Positions 18,017-27,239 of a stretch of 64,000 nt of DNA are shown one piece after another. The notes under the pieces were generated by a model. It worked only from the letters and a program-made list of their open reading frames with translations, ran no database searches and had not been told where the DNA came from. The stretch lies in contig NZ_CADFGP010000025.1 of the NCBI RefSeq assembly GCF_902833905.1, positions 47,974 to 111,973 on the forward strand, in the 5' to 3' direction. Every line of letters starts with the position of its first letter. Within the stretch, counting starts at the first letter, position 1. Made by a program: the position numbers and the translations under genes. Source of the stretch: Paraburkholderia tuberum STM678 (GTDB lineage: Bacteria > Pseudomonadota > Gammaproteobacteria > Burkholderiales > Burkholderiaceae).

Positions 18017-18550
18017 GTGGCCGCGCGCCATGGCTTCATGAAGGCTTTCGTCGGCGGCACCGGCCGGCTGCTCGCCTTCGCGATGATGCTCGCGCTCGCC
18101 GCGACCGGTCTCGCCGTCGTGCTGCACGCGTCCGAATGGATCTTTCTCGCGATCAAACTCGCGGGCGCCGCATATCTGATCTGGCTCGCCATCCAGTTGT
18201 GGCGCAGCGATGCCCCCGCCATCGATACGTCGCAACCGCAGGACGCGGCACTCACGCGAATTGCACGGCAAGAGTTCTTCGTGGCCGCGGGCAATCCGAA
18301 GGCGATTCTGGTTTTCACCGCGTTTCTACCGCAATTCGTCGACGTCGCGCAGCCGATACTGCCGCAATTCGCCGCGCTCGGCGCGAGCTTTCTGGTACTC
18401 GAATGGGTCGCGATTGCACTGTATTCGTGGGCCGGCATGTATCTCGGAAAGTGGCTCATGCGCGCGAAGATCCGCCGCTGGTTCAATCGCTGTTGCGGCG
18501 GCTTTCTGGCGGCGATCGGCGTGAGTTTTCTGCTGTTTCGGCGCGGATAA
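18017..18550 (+). pseudogene. 5'-truncated LysE/RhtB-family exporter
   Basis: The 177-residue frame contains the LysE core: KLAGAAYLIWLAIQLWRS, then AAGNPKAILVFTAFLPQFVD and C-terminal helices. LysE/RhtB proteins are about 205 residues and begin with a helix ending in a PGP motif. That first helix is absent. An in-frame stop lies at 17978-17980, inside the end of the lipoprotein gene, and the first normal start is the GTG at 18017. The homology begins at LLSINVAARHG, just after where PGP should stand. It may be a decayed gene fused by deletion to its neighbour, or a short functional variant. Confidence 0.6.
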
Positions 18551-18602
18551 GGTATGTAGGATCGCGGCCTTTTCATAACCAATCGCTAATACATCGACAG
18601 AG

Positions 18603-18641
18603 AAACTTTAACTATCAGCATTCGTCGCTCCACCTTATGCT
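18603..18641 (+). promoter_or_regulatory. Shared motif AAACTTTAACTAT with TATGCT, copy 1
   Basis: AAACTTTAACTAT (18603-18615) is followed by TATGCT (18636-18641), 76 bp before the ketopantoate reductase-like start. The same pair, with the same 33-bp start-to-start distance, occurs at 25025-25063. It could be a promoter or a regulator site. Confidence 0.4.
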
Positions 18642-18716
18642 CGAACCGTGACCGGCCGCGAGGTACTGCAATGCGGCATTGGGCGAACGGCTTTTTCATC
18701 GTCACGGAGCGACATC

Positions 18717-19694
18717 ATGAAGATCTGCATCTTCGGAGCGGGAGCGATTGGCGGTTTAATGGGCGTGCAATTGGCACGCGCCGGCGCGGACGTGAGTTTC
18801 ATCGCGCGCGGCCCGCATCTGGCAGCGATGCGCGAACACGGCGCGCGCCTCATCATGGATGGCGAAACATTCAGCGCGCCGGTGCGCTGCACCTCCGATC
18901 CACGTGAGCTTGGCGTCCAGGACTTCGTCATCGTCACGCTCAAGGCGCATTCGCTGCCTGGCGTGGTCGACACGATGCAACCGCTGCTCGGCAAGCACAC
19001 GGCGATCGTCACCGGCGTCAACGGCATTCCATATTGGTACTTCTATCAGCACGGCGGGCGCTTTGCCGGCACTCGGCTGACGAGCGTCGACCCCGACGGT
19101 TCGCAATGGACCAAGCTCGGACCCGAGCGCGCGATTGGCTGCGTACTCTATCCGGCGGCGGAGATCGTCGAACCGGGGGTGATCAAACACGTGTACGGCA
19201 AGAAGTTTCCCATCGGCGAACCCAGTGGCGAGCGCACCCCGCGCATTGAGCAATTGCACGAGATCATGCAGGCAGCCGGCTTCGAAGCGCCGATTCGCGA
19301 CAACATTCGCGACGAAATCTGGCTCAAGCTATGGGGTAATCTGTGCTTCAACCCGATTAGCGCATTGACGCATGCAACGCTCGATGTGCTCACGAGTGAC
19401 CCGGGCACGCGCGCGGTCTCACGCACGATGATGCTCGAAGCGAAGCGAATCGCGGATCAGTTCGGCGTGCACTTTCGCGTCGATGTGGAAAGGCGTATTG
19501 ATGGCGCGGGTGCGGTCGGTGCGCACAAGACATCAACGCTCGTCGATCTCGAGCACCGCAGGCCGATGGAAATCGATCCTTTATTGACCGTCGTGCAGGA
19601 AATGGGGCGACTCGTTGCCGAACCGACACCCACTATCGACGTCGTTCTCGCACTGATCAAATTGCGCGAGAAGATGGCTTTACAGGGCAATTGA
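18717..19694 (+). CDS. 2-dehydropantoate 2-reductase family protein (ApbA/PanE-like)
   Basis: The ATG at 18717 is preceded by GGAG; the product has 325 residues. The Rossmann motif FGAGAIGG opens the protein, and the C-terminal ApbA domain has the family lysine-containing helix (EIWLKLWGNLCFNPISAL). Members reduce ketopantoate with NADPH in pantothenate synthesis, but many paralogues act on other 2-oxo acids. The gene is not beside pan genes, so the substrate is open. Confidence 0.85.
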   Translation: MKICIFGAGAIGGLMGVQLARAGADVSFIARGPHLAAMREHGARLIMDGETFSAPVRCTSDPRELGVQDFVIVTLKAHSLPGVVDTMQPLLGKHTAIVTGVNGIPYWYFYQHGGRFAGTRLTSVDPDGSQWTKLGPERAIGCVLYPAAEIVEPGVIKHVYGKKFPIGEPSGERTPRIEQLHEIMQAAGFEAPIRDNIRDEIWLKLWGNLCFNPISALTHATLDVLTSDPGTRAVSRTMMLEAKRIADQFGVHFRVDVERRIDGAGAVGAHKTSTLVDLEHRRPMEIDPLLTVVQEMGRLVAEPTPTIDVVLALIKLREKMALQGN

Positions 19695-19736
19695 CCGAGT
19701 ACTCGTCAATTCCTTTTCGTCTTGCAACACGGCCTG

Positions 19737-19769
19737 AAGGATCGGATGCCATGCATCCGATCCTTTTTT
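19737..19769. terminator. Bidirectional rho-independent terminator
   Basis: A perfect 13-bp stem (AAGGATCGGATGC, 3-base loop CAT) ends in a T-run on the plus strand, with A-residues on the other side. It lies between the convergent reductase and aldehyde dehydrogenase genes. Confidence 0.85.
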
Positions 19770-19780
19770 CGCATTGGACG

Positions 19781-21235
19781 TTATTGATCGATCGCCACCC
19801 ACACCGCCTTCGGTTCCGTGAAGTTCTCGATCGCGACATCGCCATGCTCGCGACCGAAGCCCGAATCGCCAGCACCGCCCCACGGCAAACGCACGTCCGT
19901 ATAGCCGTAGGTGTTGATCCACACCGTGCCCGCCTTCAGGTCGCGCGCCACGCGATGCACGCGGCTCAAGTCAGCGCTCCACACGCCAGCCGCGAGACTG
20001 TACGACGTGCCATTGGCGATTCGGATCGCGTCCGCTTCGTCGTTGAAACGGATCACGCTCGCCACCGGCCCGAAGATTTCTTCCTGCGAAATGCGCATTT
20101 CGTGCTCGACATTCGCGAACACGGTTGGCTCGACGAAAAAGCCGCGATCGCCGAGGCGCGCGCCACCCGTCACGAGCGAGGCACCTTCCGAGCGTCCCGT
20201 GTCGACATAGCTCAATACGGTCTTCATCTGCGCGGCCGAAATCAGCGGTCCCATCGACGTTTCGCGCAGCGACGGGTCGCCGACCTTGATCGACTTCGCG
20301 CGCGTGGCCAGGCGCTCGACCACTTCGTCATACACGTCGCGATGCGCGAGTATCCGCGACCCGGCGGAGCACACTTGCCCCGTATTGAAGAACACGCCCG
20401 ACGCCGCGGCTCGCACCGCATTGTCGAGATTCGCGTCGGCAAAAATCACGTTGGCCGACTTGCCGCCGAGTTCCAGCGTCACGCGTTTGAAGTTGCCCGC
20501 CGCGCCCTGCAGGATGCCTCGTCCGACCGAAGGCGAACCGGTGAAGGTGACCTTGTCGATACCGGGATGCGAGACCATCGCGTCGCCCACCACGCTGCCT
20601 TTGCCGGTGACGATGTTGAGCACGCCCGGCGGCACGCCCGCTTCGAGCGCCAGCTCGCCGATGCGCAACGCGGTGAGCGGCGTGATCTCGGCGGGCTTGA
20701 CGATCAGCGTGCAACCGCATGCGAGCGCGGGCGCGATCTTCCACATGCCGATCATCAGCGGAAAATTCCACGGCACGATTGCGGCGACCACGCCGACAGG
20801 TTCGCGCAACGTATAGGTCAATGCATCGGGACGCGTCGGCACCACCTGGCCGTTGATCTTGTCGCACCAGCCTGCGTAGTATTCGACGGTATCGATCGCG
20901 GCGGGCACGTCCTGACGCATCACCGCGCCAATCGGCTTGCCGCCGTCGAGACTCTCGAGCGCGGCGAGTTCTTCCATGTTCTCGCGCATCAGGCCCGCGA
21001 GACGTTGCAGGATGCGCCCGCGTTCGGCGGCCCGAATCGAATTCCATACTTTCAATGCGCCGCGCGCGGCGCGCACCGCGGCATCGACGTCGGCGGCGCT
21101 GCCTTGCGCCACCCGTGCGATCGGCTCCTCGGTCGCGGGGTTGATGTCGACGGAATATTCCCCGCTGCCTGGCGGCATGCGCTTGCCGTCGATCAGCAGA
21201 TCATGGTGCCTGAGATCGGTCTGGATTTCCATCAT
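19781..21235 (-). CDS. NAD(P)-dependent aldehyde dehydrogenase
   Basis: I use the ATG at 21235 (484 residues), preceded by AAGGAGCTTC. Family motifs are present: PWNFPLMIGMWKIAPALACG (cofactor fold), FTGSPSVGRGI, the catalytic Glu in LELGGKSAN and the catalytic Cys in FFNTGQVCSAGSRI. It oxidises an aldehyde to its acid, but the substrate cannot be told; it looks like betaine or phenylacetaldehyde dehydrogenase relatives. A LysR gene lies just upstream on the same strand. Confidence 0.88.
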   Translation of the reverse strand: MMEIQTDLRHHDLLIDGKRMPPGSGEYSVDINPATEEPIARVAQGSAADVDAAVRAARGALKVWNSIRAAERGRILQRLAGLMRENMEELAALESLDGGKPIGAVMRQDVPAAIDTVEYYAGWCDKINGQVVPTRPDALTYTLREPVGVVAAIVPWNFPLMIGMWKIAPALACGCTLIVKPAEITPLTALRIGELALEAGVPPGVLNIVTGKGSVVGDAMVSHPGIDKVTFTGSPSVGRGILQGAAGNFKRVTLELGGKSANVIFADANLDNAVRAAASGVFFNTGQVCSAGSRILAHRDVYDEVVERLATRAKSIKVGDPSLRETSMGPLISAAQMKTVLSYVDTGRSEGASLVTGGARLGDRGFFVEPTVFANVEHEMRISQEEIFGPVASVIRFNDEADAIRIANGTSYSLAAGVWSADLSRVHRVARDLKAGTVWINTYGYTDVRLPWGGAGDSGFGREHGDVAIENFTEPKAVWVAIDQ

Positions 21236-21325
21236 GAAGCTCCTTGAGTAGGACGTTATGTGGTTGACTGACGGCGCATCGATCGAATGCCGCGCGTCGC
21301 GCAAGCTTTTTGCGTCGGCCCCTGT

Positions 21326-22309
21326 CTAAGGTTCCGGCAACAGGCTTTGCCGCACGGACCGCCAGTTGAAGCTTGGCGTCGCGGCTGCGGCAGGCGCTTC
21401 GTTCGCGATCGGCGAATGATCTGTCGTCGACGCAACGAACTGCGCCCACGCAGCAGCCGCATTGGGACGAAGCGAGCGATTTCTGCGGTGCACGAGTACC
21501 GTCGTCAATGCCGTTTCGGGGACCAGCGGACGACTCACCAACGAAGCGCCCGGCGAAGGCCAATGCGCATCGACAGGCAATACGCCGACACCCAGTCCCA
21601 ATTCGACCATGCGCGCTACCGTCGCAACATGTCCGAGTTCCTGCAACGGCCGGCGCTTCGATCCGTTCGCGGCGAGTACCGGTGCGAGCGCGGCACGCAC
21701 GCCAGTATCGGCATTCAGCGTTATCAGCGGACATTCGCGCAACGCGTGCCATCCGATGCTGTCTTGCCGCGCTAGCGGATGCGCGGATGGAAGCACCGCA
21801 TGCAGTGGCGTAGTGAAAAGTACCTGAGCGTGCAGTAGAGGACTATCGACAGGTACAGTCACACAGACCGCGCCGAAATCCACCTCGCCCTGCTCGACAC
21901 TGGCCAGTACGCTGCTTTGAGGTTGATCCTTGACCGATACGACCAGCTCGGGAAAAACCGACGCGCACTGCGCCAAAGCCCGCGGCACCCAGCCCGATGA
22001 CAACACCGGATTACTCGCGAATAAGACGACGCCCGTGTGTCCGTCATAAGCAGCGCGCTCTTCGAGCAGCGTCAACTCGATTTCGTCGAGCAGCCGGCCA
22101 ATTCTTCTCTCGAGACTCGCACCCGCATTCGTCAGTTCGACCTGGCGTGTCGTGCGATCGAACAGCTTCAATTCGACCGCGTCTTCCAGTTCACGCACGC
22201 AACGGCTCACGGCCGACTGCGTCAGATCGAACTCGCGCGCCGCGCGCGTGAAACTGCGCTCGCGCGCGACCGCGACGAATACCTTGAGTTGCTGCAGCGA
22301 AACATTCAT
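21326..22309 (-). CDS. LysR-family transcriptional regulator
   Basis: The 327-residue protein has the N-terminal winged HTH (LQQLKVFVAVARERSFTRAAREFDLTQSAVSRCVRELE) and a C-terminal substrate-binding domain. The long C-terminal tail after about residue 295 is Ala- and Pro-rich. It lies between the OFA-type transporter and the aldehyde dehydrogenase, all on the minus strand. It may control either one. The inducer is unknown. Confidence 0.88.
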   Translation of the reverse strand: MNVSLQQLKVFVAVARERSFTRAAREFDLTQSAVSRCVRELEDAVELKLFDRTTRQVELTNAGASLERRIGRLLDEIELTLLEERAAYDGHTGVVLFASNPVLSSGWVPRALAQCASVFPELVVSVKDQPQSSVLASVEQGEVDFGAVCVTVPVDSPLLHAQVLFTTPLHAVLPSAHPLARQDSIGWHALRECPLITLNADTGVRAALAPVLAANGSKRRPLQELGHVATVARMVELGLGVGVLPVDAHWPSPGASLVSRPLVPETALTTVLVHRRNRSLRPNAAAAWAQFVASTTDHSPIANEAPAAAATPSFNWRSVRQSLLPEP

Positions 22310-22339
22310 GGCTTCGGTTCCGGGCGCGCGACGCTCACG

Positions 22340-23689
22340 TTATTCGCCAGACTGTTCGGGCCAGTGACTCATTCGCGACGCATTGCCATTGCCATGACCC
22401 GCGACGGCCAGCGCGCCCTGAGGTTCGTTGTGCGATTCGATCCAACGCGCGCGCATCGGCTTGAGGATGAACTTCGCGCAAATGCCGGCTGCGATCGTGA
22501 TGACGGCGGCAAAGACGAAGACAAGGCTCCAGCCGCCCGTCGCCGCGAGTATGGACGCGATCGGAACCAGCAACGAGGCCGTGCCCTTCGCGGTGTACAA
22601 CGTGCCGGCATTGGCGGCCGCGTACTTGCTGCCGAACGTATCGGCGCAAGTCGCCGGGAAGATCGAGAAGATCTCGCCCCAGAACAGGAAGATCAGCGCG
22701 GCAAAAACCATGAACGCATACGGATTGCTGCCGAACTGCATCATGCCGAGCAACGCGAGCCCCTCGCCGACGAAGATCACGAACATCGTGTTTTCACGGC
22801 CGATCTTGTCGGAGATGAAGCCGCACAGCGGACGCGTCAAGCCGTTGAAGATATTGTCGATCGACAGCGTGAGGGTCAGCAGCGGCAACGTCGCGCCGAA
22901 GACCGTCATCGGAATGCGCGCTATGCCCCAGTCTTTCGCGATCGGGCCGATCTGCGCGGTCGCCATCAAGCCGCCCGCCGCGACCGCGACGAACGACGCG
23001 TAGATCACCCAGAACACTGGCGTTCTGATCATCTGGCGCGAGGTGAAATCGACCTTCGACACTGCGAAGCGGCTCTTGCGTACCCCTGGCTGACGCAAGA
23101 TCGGCCGCGTCAGGAGCATCGCGAGCAGCAGAATGCTGACGCCTTGCACGATGCCGAAGAACAGGAACGTCTCTTCATAGCCGCGGCGCGTAATCATGTT
23201 CGCAATCGGAATCACCGTCAGCGCCGCGCCTGCGCCAAAGCCCGCGGCCGTCAAACCCGCGGCGAGACCGCGCCGGTCGGGAAACCATTTGAGCGCGTTG
23301 CCGACGCATGTTCCATACACACCGCCCGCGCCTATCCCGCCAATCACCGCGGCGAAATACAACATGCCGAGCGTGGTCGCATGCGAATTGAGAATCCACG
23401 ACAAACCCGCGCATACCGCGCCGGCTGCCACCACCGGGCGCGGCCCGAATCGATCGACGAGCCAGCCCTCGAACGGCACGAGCCACGTCTCGGTCAGAAT
23501 GAAGATCGAGAACGCGAGCTGGATCGACGCCTCGCTCCAGTGATGCCGCGCATGCATAGGGGCCACGAATAACGTCCACGCATATTGCAGATTCGCCACC
23601 AGCGCCATGCATACCATGCCGATGACGAGTTGCCACCATCGGTTACGCCAGGACATACGGGTCGTCGATTGCTGGGTGATATCGTTCAT
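22340..23689 (-). CDS. OFA-family MFS transporter (oxalate/formate antiporter-like)
   Basis: The ATG at 23689 (MNDITQQ, 449 residues) is used; AAGG stands upstream. Twelve hydrophobic segments are visible, with ANLQYAWTLFVAPM in helix 1 and ALKWFPDRRGLAAGLTAAGFGAGAALTVIPI, both typical of the oxalate:formate antiporter family. It probably moves a small carboxylate. Unlike the OFA gene at 33758, it has no small companion gene after it. It is divergent from the CbbR-like LysR gene at 24060. Confidence 0.85.
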   Translation of the reverse strand: MNDITQQSTTRMSWRNRWWQLVIGMVCMALVANLQYAWTLFVAPMHARHHWSEASIQLAFSIFILTETWLVPFEGWLVDRFGPRPVVAAGAVCAGLSWILNSHATTLGMLYFAAVIGGIGAGGVYGTCVGNALKWFPDRRGLAAGLTAAGFGAGAALTVIPIANMITRRGYEETFLFFGIVQGVSILLLAMLLTRPILRQPGVRKSRFAVSKVDFTSRQMIRTPVFWVIYASFVAVAAGGLMATAQIGPIAKDWGIARIPMTVFGATLPLLTLTLSIDNIFNGLTRPLCGFISDKIGRENTMFVIFVGEGLALLGMMQFGSNPYAFMVFAALIFLFWGEIFSIFPATCADTFGSKYAAANAGTLYTAKGTASLLVPIASILAATGGWSLVFVFAAVITIAAGICAKFILKPMRARWIESHNEPQGALAVAGHGNGNASRMSHWPEQSGE

Positions 23690-24059
23690 GAGCCTTGTCT
23701 CCACTATTTATTTAGTGCAGCCGGCTTACGCGCCGCGCTGGATGTGTCCCGCCTTATCGTTATGGCCCGAGAACATCGCCATTCGGGAAAAATCTCAATT
23801 GACGCTTTTGTGTTTCCGCAGATGCCCGAACTCGTCTTCTATAAAATTCTTGCTTTATTCCGACCAGAACCACGCTTCAGCCGGTAAGCATTACAGGTTA
23901 TTCCCCGCTATCAAGTCCGCCACACCACATATCTATGCGTTAACCCGCGTATTACAGCGGCTATTCGGCTTCTTATACGTGTCATGCTAGGGTCATTGCT
24001 GAATTACTCATAATTAAAGTTTGTTATTATGTTGATTCACGTTTCCTTATACATCGACC
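23690..24059. promoter_or_regulatory. Divergent promoter region between OFA transporter and LysR gene
   Basis: No gene is visible in these 370 bp. The part next to the LysR start is AT-rich and contains an ATAAT-N11-ATTAT dyad (24010-24030). The arrangement, a regulator divergent from its transporter, is typical of LysR control. Confidence 0.5.
24010..24030. promoter_or_regulatory. Candidate LysR-type T-N11-A binding dyad
   Basis: ATAAT, 11 bases, ATTAT: a perfect dyad of LysR geometry, 30 bp before the regulator start. It may be the autoregulatory site. Confidence 0.4.
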
Positions 24060-25007
24060 ATGACGATGCGCAATGCAACTCTGCGGCAACTGAAGGTCTT
24101 TGAAACGGTAGCGCGCCACCTGAGTTTTTCCCGCGCCGCGGAGGAATTGCATCTGACTCAGCCGGCCGTTTCCACCCAGGTCCGGCAACTCGAGGAACAT
24201 GCGGGGCTGCCTTTGTTCGAGCAACTCGGCAAGAAGATCTATCTGACGCCGGCCGGCACGGAAATGCTCCACTACAGCCGCGCGATCATGCAGCAGTTCC
24301 ATGAAGTCGACGAAGCGATGAGCCAGTTGAAGGGCGTCTCCGGCGGCAAACTGAATGTTGCGGTGATTAGCGCGGGCGACTATTTCTTTCCGCGCCTTCT
24401 CGCCGAATTCACGCGTCGCTATTCGGGTGTGGATCTCAATCTCGCGGTACACAACCGCGAAGAACTGCTTCATCAACTGGCGACCAATCAGACCGACCTC
24501 GCGGTCATGGTGCGTCCGCCGCACGAAACCGACGCGACCAATGAACCGTTCGCGCCGCACCCGTACGTGATCGTCGCGGCGCCCACTCATCCGCTTGCGC
24601 ACAAGCGCAATATCCGCTTCAGTCAACTCGCGAACGAAGCGTTCATCGTGCGCGAACGCGGCTCGGACACGTGGAATTCGATGGAAGAAGGTTTTGCCGG
24701 CCGGCTGTCCAATCTGAAGATTGCGATGGAGATCAAGAGCACCGAGACGATCAAGCAGGCGGTCATCGCCGGCATGGGCATCGCGTTTCTGTCCGCCCAT
24801 ACGATCAGCCTCGAATTGCAACTGGGTCATCTGGTCGTGCTCGACGTCGAAACCTTTCCGGTCATGCTCAATTGGTATGTCGTGCATCGGAAGAACAAGC
24901 GTCTGCCACCGGTTGCCGTCGCCTTCAAACGCTTCCTGATGGAGGAAGGCGCCAATCTGATCGAAAAGATCACCCGCGTGAGGGAACTGAGCGTGCATAA
25001 GCCGTAG
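24060..25007 (+). CDS. LysR-family regulator (CbbR-like)
   Basis: The 315-residue protein has the HTH motif ATLRQLKVFETVARHLSFSRAAEELHLTQPAVSTQVRQLE. Its effector domain resembles CbbR (LAVHNREELLHQLATNQTDLAVMVRPP). ATG at 24060 or 24066 (MRNAT). CbbR relatives respond to organic-acid or carbon-fixation metabolites; no Calvin-cycle genes are in the window. It is divergent from the OFA transporter, its most likely target. Confidence 0.85.
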   Translation: MTMRNATLRQLKVFETVARHLSFSRAAEELHLTQPAVSTQVRQLEEHAGLPLFEQLGKKIYLTPAGTEMLHYSRAIMQQFHEVDEAMSQLKGVSGGKLNVAVISAGDYFFPRLLAEFTRRYSGVDLNLAVHNREELLHQLATNQTDLAVMVRPPHETDATNEPFAPHPYVIVAAPTHPLAHKRNIRFSQLANEAFIVRERGSDTWNSMEEGFAGRLSNLKIAMEIKSTETIKQAVIAGMGIAFLSAHTISLELQLGHLVVLDVETFPVMLNWYVVHRKNKRLPPVAVAFKRFLMEEGANLIEKITRVRELSVHKP

Positions 25008-25024
25008 GCTATGGAAAGCCAATA

Positions 25025-25063
25025 AAACTTTAACTATTGCAAATCGATCGCGACTTCTATGCT
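25025..25063 (+). promoter_or_regulatory. Shared motif AAACTTTAACTAT with TATGCT, copy 2
   Basis: AAACTTTAACTAT (25025-25037) and TATGCT (25058-25063) precede the small gene at 25104 by 41 bp. Spacing is identical to the copy at 18603. Confidence 0.4.
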
Positions 25064-25103
25064 GCAAGCGAGTTCTTTCACTTGCGAGCCGAGGAGGCCA
25101 ATC

Positions 25104-25424
25104 ATGAACCACGCTCCGGTTGAATCCCGTATCAGTACACGCAACGCTCGCACAGCGGCGGCGGATCACGAAGACCAACCCGACGATGCGCACCTGAGCG
25201 CCTACAATGCCGCGTTCAGCGATCTTGGGCTGCGGTTTCGCTGGGACCGTGCGACGCTCGACATGCTGAAAGAGTTCAATGGCGAGTTGGCGCGAATCAC
25301 CGCTTATATCGAGCGCTATCACAGCCACCTGCATCGGGCGTACGATGCCGACTTTCTCGCGCAACTGATTCTGCATAGGAAGACGCAGTACTACAGCGAA
25401 TTCGCCGCGACCGTGGGCGACTAG
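25104..25424 (+). CDS. Hypothetical 106-residue protein
   Basis: The ATG at 25104 has a strong GAGGAGG site. The N-terminal 45 residues are polar and likely disordered. The rest is helical and charged (RWDRATLDMLKEFNGELARITAYIE, then HLHRAYDADFLAQLIL). No signal peptide or membrane segment is visible. I do not recognise the family. It has its own promoter-like motif upstream and ends near the convergent membrane-protein gene. Confidence 0.65.
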   Translation: MNHAPVESRISTRNARTAAADHEDQPDDAHLSAYNAAFSDLGLRFRWDRATLDMLKEFNGELARITAYIERYHSHLHRAYDADFLAQLILHRKTQYYSEFAATVGD

Positions 25425-25514
25425 AAGCATCGAAAAAGACTCGGGCGGCGGGATCATCGTCCCGCCGTCTTCGCTATTGGCAATCCGGTCTCCTGGCGGC
25501 GCATGCATCATTGA

Positions 25515-26360
25515 TCAGCGACGTGTAGTGAAATGAACCGGCCGCTCGTGCGCGCATTGGCGTGCATAGTCGCGCTGGCGGCCGTTGCCGCGTCTACCAT
25601 CACGCCCATCCCGACTATCTGCAGAGGCGCTCACGCGCATCATCGCCGGCGTGACATCGCGAAGCGCCCACGTCTGCTCTTCCCCGCCATGCCACTCGAT
25701 GTTCGCGAGCAGGCCCGGCTTGCCGATCGCCAGGCCATCGCTACGCGCGGCGAAGGCATACATGCGCGCCGCGCAACTGACGCGATTCGCCGCGTGAGCG
25801 GGATCGGCCGAGTACTCGCGGCTCAGCATCAGATGCACGCCCATTGCCAACGCCAGCGCGCCCGTCGCGAGCAATGCCGCGAGTCCGAACGGCTGTGCCT
25901 GTTCAGTGACGAAGCCGTAACCGAGCCATCCGCATAAAAACAGCGCAAACAGATTGACGACGTGATGTCCCGGCCGCGCGAGCGCCTCGAGTTGCAATGC
26001 GCCGCGCAGCTTGCAGAACGCAATCGCCGAGATCGCAAAGAGCAGCGCGCCGATCAACACGGCTGCAAACAGTTCGATGCGTTCGCTGTTCTCGCGCGCC
26101 GCTGCCAACAGGTAGCGCGTAAAGCCTGTCGACGCGACCGCCAAACCGATGCCGCTGCCAAGCAATGCAAGCATCCGGGGCCTGCGTGTCAGATCGCGTT
26201 CGCGCACGCATGAATGCCGCTGCGCCGAACGTCGGCCGAACTGTCGTCGCGAGAGCGCGGCCAACGCCACCATCAGCACCGCAATCAACGCCGCGGCGAC
26301 AGTCACGGCGAGCAGCCACAACAGGTCCATCCACACGGCACTCCCACAGGCTTGCGGCAT
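25515..26360 (-). CDS. Hypothetical inner-membrane protein at the end of the oxc-frc operon
   Basis: The ATG at 26360 is preceded by GGAGG at a good distance. The 281-residue product has about five hydrophobic helices (residues ~11-35, 62-80, 98-116, 130-150, 158-175) and an Arg- and Asp-rich C-terminal tail. I do not recognise the family. It follows the FAH-family gene by 54 bp on the same strand, so it may be the last gene of the oxalate operon. The odd C-terminus leaves room for a frameshift. Confidence 0.5.
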   Translation of the reverse strand: MPQACGSAVWMDLLWLLAVTVAAALIAVLMVALAALSRRQFGRRSAQRHSCVRERDLTRRPRMLALLGSGIGLAVASTGFTRYLLAAARENSERIELFAAVLIGALLFAISAIAFCKLRGALQLEALARPGHHVVNLFALFLCGWLGYGFVTEQAQPFGLAALLATGALALAMGVHLMLSREYSADPAHAANRVSCAARMYAFAARSDGLAIGKPGLLANIEWHGGEEQTWALRDVTPAMMRVSASADSRDGRDGRRGNGRQRDYARQCAHERPVHFTTRR

Positions 26361-26414
26361 GCGTGATCCTCCGTGATGCGATGAAAAGGCAAGAGCCGCG
26401 AGGTCCGGCCCTCG

Positions 26415-27230
26415 TCAACCGACGTTCGCGGTATCGCCCGATCGCCGTGGCTCGTCGCGCTGCGCCGCGCTCAAGGTATTGGTCAGCGTGCCTATCCCAT
26501 CGATCGTGATCGAGACCGTTGCACCGTCCTTGATCGACCCCACGCCCACCGAGGTGCCGCACGCAATCACGTCGCCGGGTTCGAGCGTCAGATCCTGCGA
26601 TATCAGACTCACCTGCTCGGCCGGCGAAAAGACCATATCGGCGAGCGGATAGTTCTGACGCTCGGCGCCGTCGAGCGTGGTCAGGAGGCGCGCCGCCCGC
26701 CAGTCGAAACCGGAGACGATGGCCGGACCCAGGCAACAGAAGGTATCGAAGCTCTTCGCGCGACACCACTGCGGAAAATGCGGATTCTCGTTAAGCAGAT
26801 CGGCGGCGGTGACGTCGTTGACGAGCGTGTAGCCGAAGATCGCCGCCTCTGCCTGTTGCGCATCCACGTCGCGGCAACGCTGGCCGATCACGATGCCGAG
26901 TTCGCCTTCGTAGACGATCTTGCCCGCGTAGTGATGCGGCCGGCGGATCGGCTCGCCCGCGCCGATCACCGACGCCGCCGGCTTCAGCAGAAACAGCGGA
27001 TGCGTGGGCACGGGTTTGTCGAGCTTCGTCGCGAGCGCGTGATAGTTATTCCACAGCGCGACGATCTTGCCGGGCGCGCACGGCGCCAACGGCGTCAATG
27101 CGCGCAGCGACAGTACCGCGCCGGTCGGCACCGGCTGCGCGAGACTTTCGTACTCGTGCAGATAGGCGCCTTCGACACGGCCGAACACGATGCCGCCGTC
27201 GCCCGACATGAACCGCATCCACGTCTGCAT
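26415..27230 (-). CDS. Fumarylacetoacetate hydrolase family protein
   Basis: The 271-residue protein has the FAH fold signatures: PGKIVALWNNYHALA, then YEGELGIVIGQRCRDV (metal-binding Glu residues) and FGYTLVNDVTAADL. The C-terminal PGDVIACGTSVGVGSIKDG motif is also typical. The family hydrolyses or decarboxylates 2-oxo or acyl-pyruvate-type compounds with a Mg ion. It starts 10 bp after frc, so it is probably in the same operon. What it does in oxalate metabolism is unclear. Confidence 0.88.
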   Translation of the reverse strand: MQTWMRFMSGDGGIVFGRVEGAYLHEYESLAQPVPTGAVLSLRALTPLAPCAPGKIVALWNNYHALATKLDKPVPTHPLFLLKPAASVIGAGEPIRRPHHYAGKIVYEGELGIVIGQRCRDVDAQQAEAAIFGYTLVNDVTAADLLNENPHFPQWCRAKSFDTFCCLGPAIVSGFDWRAARLLTTLDGAERQNYPLADMVFSPAEQVSLISQDLTLEPGDVIACGTSVGVGSIKDGATVSITIDGIGTLTNTLSAAQRDEPRRSGDTANVG

Positions 27231-27239
27231 GCCTCGCTC

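Noticed and set aside
22037..23572. 511-codon plus-strand frame opposite the OFA transporter
   Set aside because: Arg/Glu-rich antisense shadow of LysR and transporter genes.
25447..25467. Short GC stem (CGGCGGGA) near 25450 as terminator
   Set aside because: The stem is only 8 bp and no T-run follows directly.
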